From assembly GCA_946186185.1 (NCBI GenBank), contig CAMHMJ010000007.1:1-64000 (forward strand): DNA of 64,000 bases, given 5' to 3'. The notes beneath the pieces were generated by a model. The model made no database searches. It was not told the DNA's origin and saw nothing but the letters and a program-made list of their open reading frames with translations. The stretch is from an uncultured Treponema sp. (GTDB taxonomy: Bacteria > Spirochaetota > Spirochaetia > Treponematales > Treponemataceae). A program made the translations under genes and the position numbers. How positions within the stretch are numbered: position 1 is the stretch's first letter; each line of letters opens with the position of its first letter. Of this stretch, positions 49,940 through 59,117 are shown one piece after another.

Positions 49940-50998
49940 TTAAAACTCTTCCAGAAGCTTTTTAAGTTCCCGGGCGGCGTTATCGTAGGAATACTTTTTT
50001 AAGATAGCGTCCGCATCCTCAGTTTCTTCTTCTAAAAGTTCATTCAGGCTTACATCTGTGTTATTGCAGTCAATGTAATGTGCGGTTTTCCCGTACAGCT
50101 CTGGAAGAGAGGCAGCGTTACCTATGATGATTTTTGCTCCGCAAGAAAGGGCTTCAAGAGGCGGAATGCCAAAGCCTTCGTAGTAGCTTGGAAAAACGAA
50201 GGCCCTGCAGTTTTTCATCAGGGCTTTTACCTGACCGTCGGAAACATATCCTAGAAGAACTACATTTTTTAAGGTCTGCAGGGCGGCTATATCATCGGAA
50301 ACCATTCCCGAAATCGCTTTCCCTGAAATTGCAAAAATATCTTCCGGATGTTTTGAAGCGTATTCAGAAATCCATTTTAAGTTTTTGCGTTTCTGAAGGC
50401 TTCCTAAAGTAAAAAAGAACTGGCCTTTTTTGAGTTCCGGATGCGCATCAAGAACCGAAGAATCTTCCTGAATATCGTTCAAGTGTTCCCAGCCGTTATA
50501 GATTACGTTGATTTTATCTTCACTTATTTTGTAATTTTCACAGATTTCCTTTCTGCTGAAAGCACTTACGGTAATTATCTTTTTTGCGTGGCGGACACAG
50601 TGTCTGTACATTGTACACATATAAAGCCGAATCAAAGTGTCTTTCCGTGAAGTAAAATCTTCCGGATGAGTTTTTGCATAGATATCGTGGATAAAAACTA
50701 TTCCAGGCTTAAAAAGAGGTGTTGCATTGGAAAAATCAAGGGGGAAGGCCTTTTCTTTTTTTAAGAAACGAGAGAAGGTTCCGTGCTCCCATAATGGAAA
50801 GACCTTGCATTCTTTTTTTGAGCGAAGGATTTTTATATTCTGAAATTCACAGACATTTTTTGCATTTGCCGGAACATAAATTGAAATTGAATCTTTATCA
50901 ACAATTTTATCAAGGCGTTTACATACCTCGTATGCAAATCTTTCAATTCCAGTAAGGTTCCTGCAGAAAAAATCTCCGTTAATTACTATTTTTTTCAC
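49940..50998 (-). CDS. GT4-family glycosyltransferase
   Basis: A ~352-residue GT-B enzyme starting MKKIVINGDFFCRNLTGIER. The GTG at 50996-50998 is chosen because AGGA lies 8 nt upstream; a TTG five codons earlier is less likely. The donor-site motif is FVFPSYYEGFGIPPLEALSC with CGAKIIIGNAASLPE, and the opening LTGIERFAYEV is seen in mannosyltransferases. It is the last gene of the operon from 57987 and overlaps the CDP-glycerol transferase gene by 20 bp. Confidence 0.88.
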   Translation of the reverse strand: MKKIVINGDFFCRNLTGIERFAYEVCKRLDKIVDKDSISIYVPANAKNVCEFQNIKILRSKKECKVFPLWEHGTFSRFLKKEKAFPLDFSNATPLFKPGIVFIHDIYAKTHPEDFTSRKDTLIRLYMCTMYRHCVRHAKKIITVSAFSRKEICENYKISEDKINVIYNGWEHLNDIQEDSSVLDAHPELKKGQFFFTLGSLQKRKNLKWISEYASKHPEDIFAISGKAISGMVSDDIAALQTLKNVVLLGYVSDGQVKALMKNCRAFVFPSYYEGFGIPPLEALSCGAKIIIGNAASLPELYGKTAHYIDCNNTDVSLNELLEEETEDADAILKKYSYDNAARELKKLLEEF

Positions 50999-52226
50999 TT
51001 TCAAATCCTTCAACTGTTTTTACCATAAAGTCCACAGTTCGCTTTCCTGATTCACCGATGTATTCCCAGGCTTCTTCCCGGGCCTTGTGCCGAAGTGACT
51101 TTAATTCTTCGCTGTCGGCAGCGTTCTGGATTACATTTTTAATGTCAGAAAAGTCTTTTTCTTCAAGTTTTATGCCGATTTTTTTGAGGGTGGAAAACTG
51201 CCAGATTTCATGATCCAGATCCCAGGCGTCGTATGGCATTAAATCCATTTCTGCATTGGCATACATAACCGGCTTGTCGCAGAGGAAGGTATAGTCCCAG
51301 ATGATTCCTGAAAAATCGGTAATCATGATGTCTGCTTTCTTAAGGGAATAAATATTGTCCCGCTGGTAATCCCATTCAATGTTTGGATTGCTTTTGTATT
51401 TTTCTTCCAGTGCAGAAAGAACTTCCTGCTCGCTGATTTTTGACTGGGGATGAGGACGGATAATAATTTTCCAGCCAGTTTCTGAAAGCGGGGTAAGTAA
51501 TTTTTCGCCGTAGAGACTTAAGAGCCCTGATTTTCCCCAGGTTGGTGAAACCTGAACCGTAAATTTATGGTTTTCTTCAGCCGGCAGCGCCTCGATTTTT
51601 GATTTAAACACATCAAGGTACGGGCAGCCAACGGTAAAAAGCTCCTTTGCTGGAAGATTTCTCTGCTTTTCCAGGGCTCTGATGTCCGAGTACTGGTATT
51701 CTGCCGTACAGAGAATTGAATCGAAATAGTCAATTCCAAAGAGACGGTACATTGTAGGGTCACCCAGGGCATGGAAAATATGGGAATAGTGCTTTACGTT
51801 CCGGCTTCTTTTAAGCTGGTACACCTGAAGTCCCGGGGTTGTCATAAGAACAAAGCCTGCAGAAAGCATGTTGAGCTTTGCAAAGGCCTTGTTTCCTTCG
51901 CCGATAACTTCCGGATGAACAAACTGGTATTTTTCTTCAAAAACGGGATCCTGTTCTGTGGCAACAAAGTATGTCACCTCCAGTTTTCTGTTTTCAAATT
52001 CGTCAAGAACCGGTTTAAAAAGATTCCAGTAGCGCTTATCTTCGCAGTAAATTACATATTTTTTGTAGGACTTTTCAAGCTTTGAAGCATCCTTGCCGCC
52101 GGAAAGAAAAAGCTTAATTTTAAGCCAGAGGGCCTTTGCAAGAAAGAAGAGGGTTGCACATGCTCCAATGAGAATTGAAAAAAGCATGCTTCCTGTTCCC
52201 GGGTCAATATATAATGGTAAAATCAT
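50979..52226 (-). CDS. CDP-glycerol glycerophosphotransferase family protein (TagB/TagF-like)
   Basis: A 415-residue protein with one N-terminal membrane segment (SMLFSILIGACATLFFLAKA), then a GT-B fold. IIRPHPQSKISEQEVLS and ADIMITDFSGIIWDYTFLCD are the diagnostic motifs of the family that transfers glycerol-phosphate or ribitol-phosphate from a CDP-linked donor to a teichoic-acid-like acceptor (PHP and TDxSS regions). In this locus, with a cytidylyltransferase-like fusion upstream, it may move another CDP-linked alcohol. A GAGGA site precedes the ATG. It lies immediately downstream of a YidC-sulfatase fusion. Confidence 0.85.
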   Translation of the reverse strand: MILPLYIDPGTGSMLFSILIGACATLFFLAKALWLKIKLFLSGGKDASKLEKSYKKYVIYCEDKRYWNLFKPVLDEFENRKLEVTYFVATEQDPVFEEKYQFVHPEVIGEGNKAFAKLNMLSAGFVLMTTPGLQVYQLKRSRNVKHYSHIFHALGDPTMYRLFGIDYFDSILCTAEYQYSDIRALEKQRNLPAKELFTVGCPYLDVFKSKIEALPAEENHKFTVQVSPTWGKSGLLSLYGEKLLTPLSETGWKIIIRPHPQSKISEQEVLSALEEKYKSNPNIEWDYQRDNIYSLKKADIMITDFSGIIWDYTFLCDKPVMYANAEMDLMPYDAWDLDHEIWQFSTLKKIGIKLEEKDFSDIKNVIQNAADSEELKSLRHKAREEAWEYIGESGKRTVDFMVKTVEGFESEKNSN

Positions 52227-52246
52227 AAAATCCTCTTAAAAATAAT

Positions 52247-54940
52247 TTATTCAGTGACTTTTTCCCAGCTGGAGTCTTCAAAAATATTATCTTTGACCTT
52301 CCACCAGGAATCATCCTTTACAGTAAAAATCTTGTCGCTTTTTGAGTAATATGGCACGAATAAGTCGTCAATGGTAACTTCAAGACCGTCATTTTTATCA
52401 AGATACGGGATTTTGTTTCCTGTAAACGGATTTTTTGGCTCTTCAACAATACCTTTAAGTGCAAGGGTCGGAACATCGGCATTTGACATAAATGTATTGT
52501 CGATTTTAAGGGTGCCCCGTTCATTAAAATCCTTTACTACAAGAATCGGATTCAAATGGCATTTTGCATATCCGTCAATTTTTTCAGTTTTGAACATTTC
52601 TTTTGAAAGAGAATTATTTCCGTTTCCGTGATCGCTTACAAAAATAATTCTGGTGTTGTCGTATACATCGTTTTCCTTGAGCCAGTCCAGCCATGAAGAA
52701 ATTGCGTACCAGGTAACGGTATTTACGATATAAGCCTTGTTTTCATTCAGGAAAGGCTTGCCGGAAAGAGGAATATTGTACATTGAAACATCCTCATTTG
52801 AGTGAGGAGCTTCGTTTGCAAGCATTATAAAACTTGATTTTTCAGAATCCAGGGTGGTGAGGGTTGGTAAATAGTGAAGCTCGCTGTACCAGTCTGCAAA
52901 ACTGTTGTAGCTTTCCTGAACTCCGTTTTCCCACCAGGTTCCTTTATAGTAAACTACCGGGCGAAGCATTGCAGGGGCTTCACGGAAAAGGCTTACCCAG
53001 AAAAGATTTCGGTTCAAGAAATGGCTTAAGGAAACATTAGATGAAGAATCCTTTAAAAGCTCCTTTTTCATGTCTCCGGCGTATCGTCCCATGAGTGACA
53101 TCGGATGAATGCCTTCCATATTTTTTGCAAAGCTCATGTCGCTTACATAACTGTAGTTTCCCCAGGAAAGGTCAGCAATATAGGATTCAAATCCCGCTTC
53201 CTGAGTAAAAAGCTTTGGAAGAACTAAAAGGGCTTCGTTGTGCTTTTCCTTCAAAGTCTTTTCCGGAACTCTGTTGATTTCCCTTGGAGTGTATTCGTAT
53301 CCGCCGTAAAGTCCCGGAGAGCCCATCAGGGTGTGTCCGTTAAAGGAAAGTGTGTTCGGATAGAAGGTAAAGCCTTCAAACTTTTCCTTAATATCCTGCT
53401 GGTCCTCCATAATCTGAAGAAAATTAACGCTTTCCATTCTGTCCAGCATCATGATAACTACGTTTTTACCGGTTTTGGAAAGGGAAAATTTCTTGCTGAA
53501 ACCGGAATCAGAAGCCTGATTCTGGGACGCGATGTTGAATTCCCTGTACTGCTTTGAGATTGTAAAGGAATTTACAACGCTGAAGATGACCATTGTAAAG
53601 AAAAGAATTCCGTTTGCGTAAACGCCCCAGGTTCCTTTCTTAAATTTAAGAAGAAATGCAAGACCTGCAAAAATGGCGCAGATACAGAGAAGATTTAACA
53701 AGAGGTAGATTTTTGAAGGGGAAGCAAGACCATCAATGAACTTTAATGTTGCATCCATGGAGCCGTAATTGCCCTTGAAGATAAAGGCGTTGATTATGGC
53801 TGAAATAAAGCCTGCGGTAAACAAAAATGAAAGCAGGGTCTGTATTCTTTCCTTGAACAGGAAATATATACAGAAAGGCCAGAAAACAAAGAGACCGGCA
53901 CTAACCCAGAAGCTGGATTTAAGGAAGGCTGTTGGCGTAGTATAGCTTTCAATGTTAGAAAACTCCTGAACTGATGAAAGAATCAGGTTTTCAGGAAGTA
54001 CGAGTCCTGTAAGGAAGGCAAGTGCAAGGGAAGAAAGGGCAAAAAGTGAAAAACGAAGCTTTTTGTCGTCCCTGAGGGCAAATGCAACCTTGTCGATAAA
54101 TGCCTGAACAAGTTTAATATAAACAGGAAGGGGAAGGAGAATAAGAAGGGCAAAGGCAGCAGGGAGTCTCTTTTTTAAGTCTGCTACGCCTGAATAAATA
54201 AATACAATATATACCGCCATAAAAATTACGGAAGCACACATGATTATGTACAGGGTTTTCAGCGGGTTTTTAAGCTTGTAGAAAATATTTTTAATCAGGC
54301 TGAAAACATTGTTCATGGTCCAGTAAAGTACAAGACCTGCCGGACTCTGATATAAAATTACAAGGAATAACAAGGCCATTCCGTAGATTGGTGCTTTTTC
54401 CTTGAAAGAAAATCCTTTTGTGTAGATTGCACTGGCGATTATGTTTATAAGGGTCATTGCAATCGGAAGAACATTTACAGGAAAGGAACCGATTGTAAAT
54501 AGTGCATCCGGCCGGCTCATATCCCGGATAAAAAGAAAATGGGCACCGTTTAGTGCAGGAAGCTTTGAAAGACAGCTGTAGGCCGCCATAAAGAAAGGAA
54601 CCTGAATTAAAAGTCCAAAGCTGGATCTTAAGGCCATAAGGGGGTGGTAATGATTCTGCTTATAAAAAGTAGAAAGAATCATGTACTGTTCGTCACCCTT
54701 GAAGGTCTTTTTAATGCGGTCAATGCCGCTCTTCATTCTTTTTTGTGTATCCCGTTCTATCTGCTGCCATTTTTCTGCAACAATGTAAAGGGGAAGGCAG
54801 AAAAGTGTTACGCAGAGAGATACTCCAAGAATTGAAATTCCCGTGTTTCCGAAAAGCTTGTCAAAAAGCTTGAAGGAAATTTCTATCAGCTGAACAAGAG
54901 GTGACAGAATTAAATTATAAAGAATCATTCCGATTGTCAT
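52247..54940 (-). CDS. YidC/Oxa1-type insertase core fused to a sulfatase/LTA-synthase-like domain, copy A
   Basis: An 897-residue membrane protein. Residues ~1-225 are a YidC/Oxa1 core without the large periplasmic domain of Gram-negative YidC: EKWQQIERDTQKRMK, then KGDEQYMILSTFYKQNHYHP, PLMALRSSFGLLIQVPFFMA (Arg105 in the groove position) and the family end QSPAGLVLYWTMNNVFSLIK. Six or seven more membrane segments fill ~225-465. Residues ~490-890 form an alkaline-phosphatase/sulfatase fold with VVIMMLD (Asp500), candidate nucleophile Thr537 in GHTLMGSPGLYGG, NEAPH (His713) and SDHG (Asp770, His771). LtaS-like enzymes of this fold transfer glycerol phosphate from lipids. It lies between ugd and the CDP-glycerol transferase gene in one operon. 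Confidence 0.85.
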   Translation of the reverse strand: MTIGMILYNLILSPLVQLIEISFKLFDKLFGNTGISILGVSLCVTLFCLPLYIVAEKWQQIERDTQKRMKSGIDRIKKTFKGDEQYMILSTFYKQNHYHPLMALRSSFGLLIQVPFFMAAYSCLSKLPALNGAHFLFIRDMSRPDALFTIGSFPVNVLPIAMTLINIIASAIYTKGFSFKEKAPIYGMALLFLVILYQSPAGLVLYWTMNNVFSLIKNIFYKLKNPLKTLYIIMCASVIFMAVYIVFIYSGVADLKKRLPAAFALLILLPLPVYIKLVQAFIDKVAFALRDDKKLRFSLFALSSLALAFLTGLVLPENLILSSVQEFSNIESYTTPTAFLKSSFWVSAGLFVFWPFCIYFLFKERIQTLLSFLFTAGFISAIINAFIFKGNYGSMDATLKFIDGLASPSKIYLLLNLLCICAIFAGLAFLLKFKKGTWGVYANGILFFTMVIFSVVNSFTISKQYREFNIASQNQASDSGFSKKFSLSKTGKNVVIMMLDRMESVNFLQIMEDQQDIKEKFEGFTFYPNTLSFNGHTLMGSPGLYGGYEYTPREINRVPEKTLKEKHNEALLVLPKLFTQEAGFESYIADLSWGNYSYVSDMSFAKNMEGIHPMSLMGRYAGDMKKELLKDSSSNVSLSHFLNRNLFWVSLFREAPAMLRPVVYYKGTWWENGVQESYNSFADWYSELHYLPTLTTLDSEKSSFIMLANEAPHSNEDVSMYNIPLSGKPFLNENKAYIVNTVTWYAISSWLDWLKENDVYDNTRIIFVSDHGNGNNSLSKEMFKTEKIDGYAKCHLNPILVVKDFNERGTLKIDNTFMSNADVPTLALKGIVEEPKNPFTGNKIPYLDKNDGLEVTIDDLFVPYYSKSDKIFTVKDDSWWKVKDNIFEDSSWEKVTE

Positions 54941-54950
54941 TTTTTATTCC

Positions 54951-56141
54951 TTAGTCCCGTGAGTATAAATCCCGGGTGTATACTTTGTCTTTTACATCGT
55001 TTAAGTCGTCTGAAAGGCGGTTTGCAAGAATTACATCGCTGATTTTCTTGAATTCGTTAAAATCTTTTACTACCTTTGAATTAAAGAAATCTTCGCCCTT
55101 GTAGGTCGGTTCGTATACAACGACTGTAATTCCCTTTGCCTTTATGCGTTTCATTACGCCCTGAATAGAACTCTGGCGGAAATTATCGCTGTTAGCTTTC
55201 ATGGTAAGGCGGTAAATTCCCACGATTTTCGGTTTTTTTGCAATTATCTGGTCTGCAATAAAATCCTTTCGGGTGGAATTTGAGTCAACGATGGCCTTTA
55301 TAAGGTTCTGAGGAACGGAATTGTAGTTTGCAAGAAGCTGTTTTGTGTCCTTCGGAAGACAGTAGCCGCCGTAACCAAAGCTCGGGTTGTTATAAAAATT
55401 ACCAATTCTAGGATCCAGACAGATTCCCTGAATGATCTGCTTTGTGCTTAAACCCCGGACTTCTGCGTATGTGTCAAGTTCGTTAAAGAAGGCAACACGG
55501 AGGGCAAGGTATGTGTTTGCAAAAAGCTTAATTGCTTCGGCTTCGGTGCAGTGTGGGAAAAGTACTTCAATTTCTTCCGCCGGTTTCAGTGCTCCTTCCT
55601 TTAAAAGGGAAGCGAAAACTTCGGCTTTTTCCTTGAGGCTTTCATCGTCCTTCGGATAGCTTACTACGATTCTAGAAGGGTAAAGATTGTCGTAAAGGGC
55701 GTGTCCTTCCCGCAAAAACTCAGGACTGAAAATCATGTTTTTATAGCCGGTTTCTTCCCTGAGTTTTTCTGTGTATCCTACAGGAACAGTGGATTTTATT
55801 ACGACCGTTGCCTTTGAGCCGCTTTCCTTTACTGCCTTCATTACAGCGTCAATGCTTGAAGTATCAAAGTAATTTTTATCCGGGTCGTAGTTCGTTGGCG
55901 TGGAGATTACAATGAAGTCTGCATCTTTGTACGCATTTTTGCCGTCAGTAGTTGCAGTCAGGTTCAGGTCCTTTGTCTGAAGATATTCTTCAATCTCCTT
56001 ATCGATAATTGGAGATTTTTTGCTGTTAATTAAGTCCACTTTCTCCGGAAGGATATCAACCGCCGTTACTTCGTTATGCTGCGAAAGTAAGATAGCGTTT
56101 GAAAGTCCTACATAACCTGTTCCTGCAACTGCAATTTTCAT
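54951..56141 (-). CDS. ugd: UDP-glucose 6-dehydrogenase
   Basis: Oxidises UDP-glucose (or a related UDP-sugar) to the UDP-uronic acid with two NAD. A 396-residue protein: Rossmann start [47 protein letters not shown] and the catalytic Cys in [16 protein letters not shown]. It could also be a UDP-N-acetylhexosamine dehydrogenase, but the length and motifs favour glucose. Its product would feed the UDP-glucuronate epimerase-like enzyme at 59118. An AAGGAA site precedes the ATG. The YidC-sulfatase gene follows 10 nt later. Confidence 0.92.
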   Translation of the reverse strand: MKIAVAGTGYVGLSNAILLSQHNEVTAVDILPEKVDLINSKKSPIIDKEIEEYLQTKDLNLTATTDGKNAYKDADFIVISTPTNYDPDKNYFDTSSIDAVMKAVKESGSKATVVIKSTVPVGYTEKLREETGYKNMIFSPEFLREGHALYDNLYPSRIVVSYPKDDESLKEKAEVFASLLKEGALKPAEEIEVLFPHCTEAEAIKLFANTYLALRVAFFNELDTYAEVRGLSTKQIIQGICLDPRIGNFYNNPSFGYGGYCLPKDTKQLLANYNSVPQNLIKAIVDSNSTRKDFIADQIIAKKPKIVGIYRLTMKANSDNFRQSSIQGVMKRIKAKGITVVVYEPTYKGEDFFNSKVVKDFNEFKKISDVILANRLSDDLNDVKDKVYTRDLYSRD

Positions 56142-56157
56142 AAAATTATTCCTTTAA

Positions 56158-57987
56158 TTATTTGATAAATTCTTTGAGAGCATTGATAAGAATGTCATTG
56201 TCTTCCCGGTTTCGGATTGCAAGACGAATGTAGCGTTTTTCATCAAAGCAGGTTTTTCCGGTCAAATCTTTAATGTAAACGTTTGCTTTTTCAAGCAGGG
56301 AAACTGCAAGCTCATCGGAATAATTATCTCCGCTCAATTTGCAGAGAATGAAATTTGCCTGGCTTGGATAAACCTTAAGGTTTTTAATGCCGGAAAGCTC
56401 CTTTATAAAGCGGTTTCTTTCATCTGCAATTGAGTTACATGCGGCAGCATAAACTGAATTGTACTTCTCGTAAATCTGAAGGTAGTATTCTGCAAATGAG
56501 TTGATGTTCCAGATTGTATTTGTCTTTTTGATTGAAGTTACATAATCTGCATCTGCGCTTGCAAGAATTCCAAGGCGAAGGCCCGGAACTCCGTAGCTCT
56601 TGCTGATTGACTTTACAACTACAAGGTTCGGGTATTTTTCAATTATATCCTGTTTTAAAAGTGTGTAACGGATGTTCTTTTCTGCAAAGTCAATGAAGCT
56701 TTCATCAAAGTAAAGGGTAACTCCCAGGTTCTTCAATTCGTCAAGGAGCGAGAACATTTCTTCCTGCTTTAAGAAATTTCCTGAAGGATTATCCGGATTG
56801 ATAAGAAGAACTGTTTTTGCACCGCTTTTCTTTACCGTTTCCAGAATGTCTTTTGCAGTATATGAAAAATCTTTATCCTGTGTATAAAGAGGAACGATTT
56901 CTGCATTCTTGAATCGTTCCGGATATTCGTTGAAAGTAGGGTATGGAACCACAACCTTTCCGGTGAGCTTTTCACCAAGGGAAGCAATGAGCTCTGCGGC
57001 TCCGTTTCCAACAACAATGTTTTCCGGAAGAATATTATAGATTTTACCTGCAAGAATGCTCTGTTCCTGAGCGCCGCTTGGATACTGGGTCAAAAGGGTT
57101 TTAAAGCTTGCCGTAAGTTCGTCAACCATTTTCTGCGGCGGGAAATATGGGTTTACAAGGTAGCAGTAGTCCTTGAGCTGCGGGAAACGCCAGTATCCGC
57201 CGTAGCGCTTCTGAAGGCGGGTAAGCTTTTCTTTTCCGGTAGCAAAACGGTTCTCTGCAATTGCCAGGTCTGCCGGGTCATCGATTTCGTACCATTCTTC
57301 CCCGGAAACCTTAAGTCCCTTCAAAACTGAAGAAGAAAGGAAGGAAAGAACCTTTAAAACCTGCTCGTAATATTCATTTTTTCCGAAGGCCTTCTGATAG
57401 GCTTCAAGGAAGGGTACATAGTAGTTCTTTGAGAAGTCCTTTGAGAATTTGTAAATATTTACAGTCTTGTGGTAATTTTCTGTATGAAGCCAGTCAAAGT
57501 GAGCCTTATCAAGAATGCCTGTAATATAGTTATTTTCATCAAGAAGGGTACAGGTTCCGTCCATCCACGGCTCAAATGGAGAAACAACTGCAAGGTTCGG
57601 ATCTTTGCTTTCAAGGAGCTGTTTAATGATGGAAGGTTTGTAAATCAGGTCGCTTTCAAGAAGAATTGTGTCATCCTGAACCAGCCTGTCACAGGCAAGA
57701 TAGAGCGAATAGATATTGTTGGTTTTGTCGTAAACCTTGTTTTCAATATATTCAATTTCCATGCCATTCAGGTTTGAAGCATTGAACTTGCTTTTTATAA
57801 AATCGATAAGAACATCGCCTTTATAGCCCACTACGATTATAAGTTTTTTTATTCCGTTCTGAACAAGGGATTCGATAGCATATTCAATAAGTGCTTTTCC
57901 GTTTACTTTTACCATACACTTTGTTGCGTTTTTAGTGTATCTTCCAAGTCTTTTTCCCATTCCTGCTGCTAAAATTAAAGCCTGCAT
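56158..57987 (-). CDS. nucleotidyltransferase - PLP-dependent aminotransferase/decarboxylase fusion
   Basis: A 609-residue two-domain protein. Residues ~1-240 are a LicC-like nucleotidyltransferase (LAAGMGKRLGRYTKNATKCM, KALIEYAIESL, metal Asp in ILLESDLIY). Residues ~265-609 are a fold-type I PLP enzyme of the histidinol-phosphate aminotransferase/threonine-phosphate decarboxylase group (VVGNGAAELIASLGEKL, INPDNPSGN, PLP lysine in SISKSYGVPGLRLGIL). A likely role is to make a phosphorylated amino alcohol (for example ethanolamine or serinol phosphate) and couple it to CMP; this is inference from the domains. It is first in the operon with ugd, YidC-sulfatase, the CDP-alcohol transferase and GT4. 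Confidence 0.82.
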   Translation of the reverse strand: MQALILAAGMGKRLGRYTKNATKCMVKVNGKALIEYAIESLVQNGIKKLIIVVGYKGDVLIDFIKSKFNASNLNGMEIEYIENKVYDKTNNIYSLYLACDRLVQDDTILLESDLIYKPSIIKQLLESKDPNLAVVSPFEPWMDGTCTLLDENNYITGILDKAHFDWLHTENYHKTVNIYKFSKDFSKNYYVPFLEAYQKAFGKNEYYEQVLKVLSFLSSSVLKGLKVSGEEWYEIDDPADLAIAENRFATGKEKLTRLQKRYGGYWRFPQLKDYCYLVNPYFPPQKMVDELTASFKTLLTQYPSGAQEQSILAGKIYNILPENIVVGNGAAELIASLGEKLTGKVVVPYPTFNEYPERFKNAEIVPLYTQDKDFSYTAKDILETVKKSGAKTVLLINPDNPSGNFLKQEEMFSLLDELKNLGVTLYFDESFIDFAEKNIRYTLLKQDIIEKYPNLVVVKSISKSYGVPGLRLGILASADADYVTSIKKTNTIWNINSFAEYYLQIYEKYNSVYAAACNSIADERNRFIKELSGIKNLKVYPSQANFILCKLSGDNYSDELAVSLLEKANVYIKDLTGKTCFDEKRYIRLAIRNREDNDILINALKEFIK

Positions 57988-58026
57988 CTTTACCTCTCTA
58001 TTGTAGAATATCTACTATACAATATA

Positions 58027-58055
58027 TTTTAAACACTTTCTGTCTTTAAGGTCAA
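58027..58055 (-). promoter_or_regulatory. promoter of the nucleotidyltransferase-led operon
   Basis: TTGACC, a 17-nt spacer ending in TGT and TTAAAA lie on the minus strand. Downstream is an imperfect palindrome (GTAGA-TAT-TCTAC) and a GAGAGG ribosome binding site. The A/T-rich palindrome could be an operator. Confidence 0.5.
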
Positions 58056-58119
58056 TAAGGCGCGAATTCCGGATACCACGAAGGGAACCCTGAAACATTT
58101 AACGGCGCCCTGAAACCAC

Positions 58120-59115
58120 CTATCGCTTCAGTTTTTTTCCGATTGACCTTAAAAAGGCTGCCTGACCTTCCATTATTTTAAACAGGAAGGGAAGCTTTGC
58201 CTTTATGTCAGCGATTGTGAATGTAAGCGGTGACTGCATTATATCCACGATTCTTCTGTCATTTATCAGGTGAACATAGTTGAACTGAAATTTAGGGTCT
58301 AAAATCATGTTCTGTATGTCTTCCGGAATGCTGCCGGCTTTCTTTATGCGGTTCTGAAGGGTTTTATCAGCCAGCTTGTAATAAGGAACATAGTTTTTTC
58401 CGCTGAACTCGCTGGAATAATAGTGAATGATTTTAGCTTCCTTAAGAAACTGAAGACCGCCGTGGCTTACCTGGCAGTTCCATTTTCCGTCCAGATGACC
58501 CATTTTAAGGCCTGTCCTGAAGTTTGCTTCGTTCAGGGCGCTCTGGTCGTGAAGGTCGTGCTTTTTGTAAGCAGAATATTTCCAGACTTCATTCCAGGTT
58601 TTAAAAAGGGAGCGGGATTCTTCTCCTTCTTTTGCAAGAATGATACCTCCGTTTATGTTTAAGCCGGCTTCCTTTGTTCCCTTAAAGCCCAGCTTTTTAT
58701 CTCTTTTAAGAAAGTAATTTTTGTGAATGTGCTCATCTAAAAGGCAGTGAGCGTCAAGAATACCTGCGGTGGCGAAGGGCTCGTTTTCAATTTCTGAAAG
58801 ATCGTCGCAGATGATTGTATCGCAGTCGATGTACAAAAAAGAGCCTTCAACATAATCAGGAATTGCAGTTTTTATGAGGCGGCTTCTTTCTACATTCGTA
58901 ACCTTATCTTCAAAATCTATGCTTACAATACGGCTTGCGTATTTGTAAAGCTCAACTCTTTTATTTTCCGGCGTAAAGGAAGCCTTGGTTTTATCGTCAA
59001 CTAAAACGATTATTTCTGCAGCCCTCATGTGCTGTCTTAGTGACCAGACGGACATAAGGCACTGCTCATAATATAAATCCTTTGGTGTAGAGGTCAGAAC
59101 ATATACATATTTCAT
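58120..59115 (-). CDS. GT8-family glycosyltransferase
   Basis: A 331-residue GT-A enzyme. The start YVYVLTSTPKDLYYEQCLMS and the metal motif YIDCDTIICDDL (DxD) are typical, followed by GLNINGGIILAKEG and DQSALNEANF. Family members include LPS galactosyl- and glucosyltransferases and glycogenin. A TATAAT box inside the end of the upstream epimerase gene ends 8 nt before the ATG. It probably adds one sugar to the surface glycan. The 132-nt gap downstream holds only the next operon's promoter. Confidence 0.88.
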   Translation of the reverse strand: MKYVYVLTSTPKDLYYEQCLMSVWSLRQHMRAAEIIVLVDDKTKASFTPENKRVELYKYASRIVSIDFEDKVTNVERSRLIKTAIPDYVEGSFLYIDCDTIICDDLSEIENEPFATAGILDAHCLLDEHIHKNYFLKRDKKLGFKGTKEAGLNINGGIILAKEGEESRSLFKTWNEVWKYSAYKKHDLHDQSALNEANFRTGLKMGHLDGKWNCQVSHGGLQFLKEAKIIHYYSSEFSGKNYVPYYKLADKTLQNRIKKAGSIPEDIQNMILDPKFQFNYVHLINDRRIVDIMQSPLTFTIADIKAKLPFLFKIMEGQAAFLRSIGKKLKR

Positions 59116-59117
59116 GG

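Noticed and set aside
58080..58095. GGGAACCCTG near the GT8 gene as another repeat copy
   Set aside because: Only ten bases match, and neither flanking arm nor paired stem is present.
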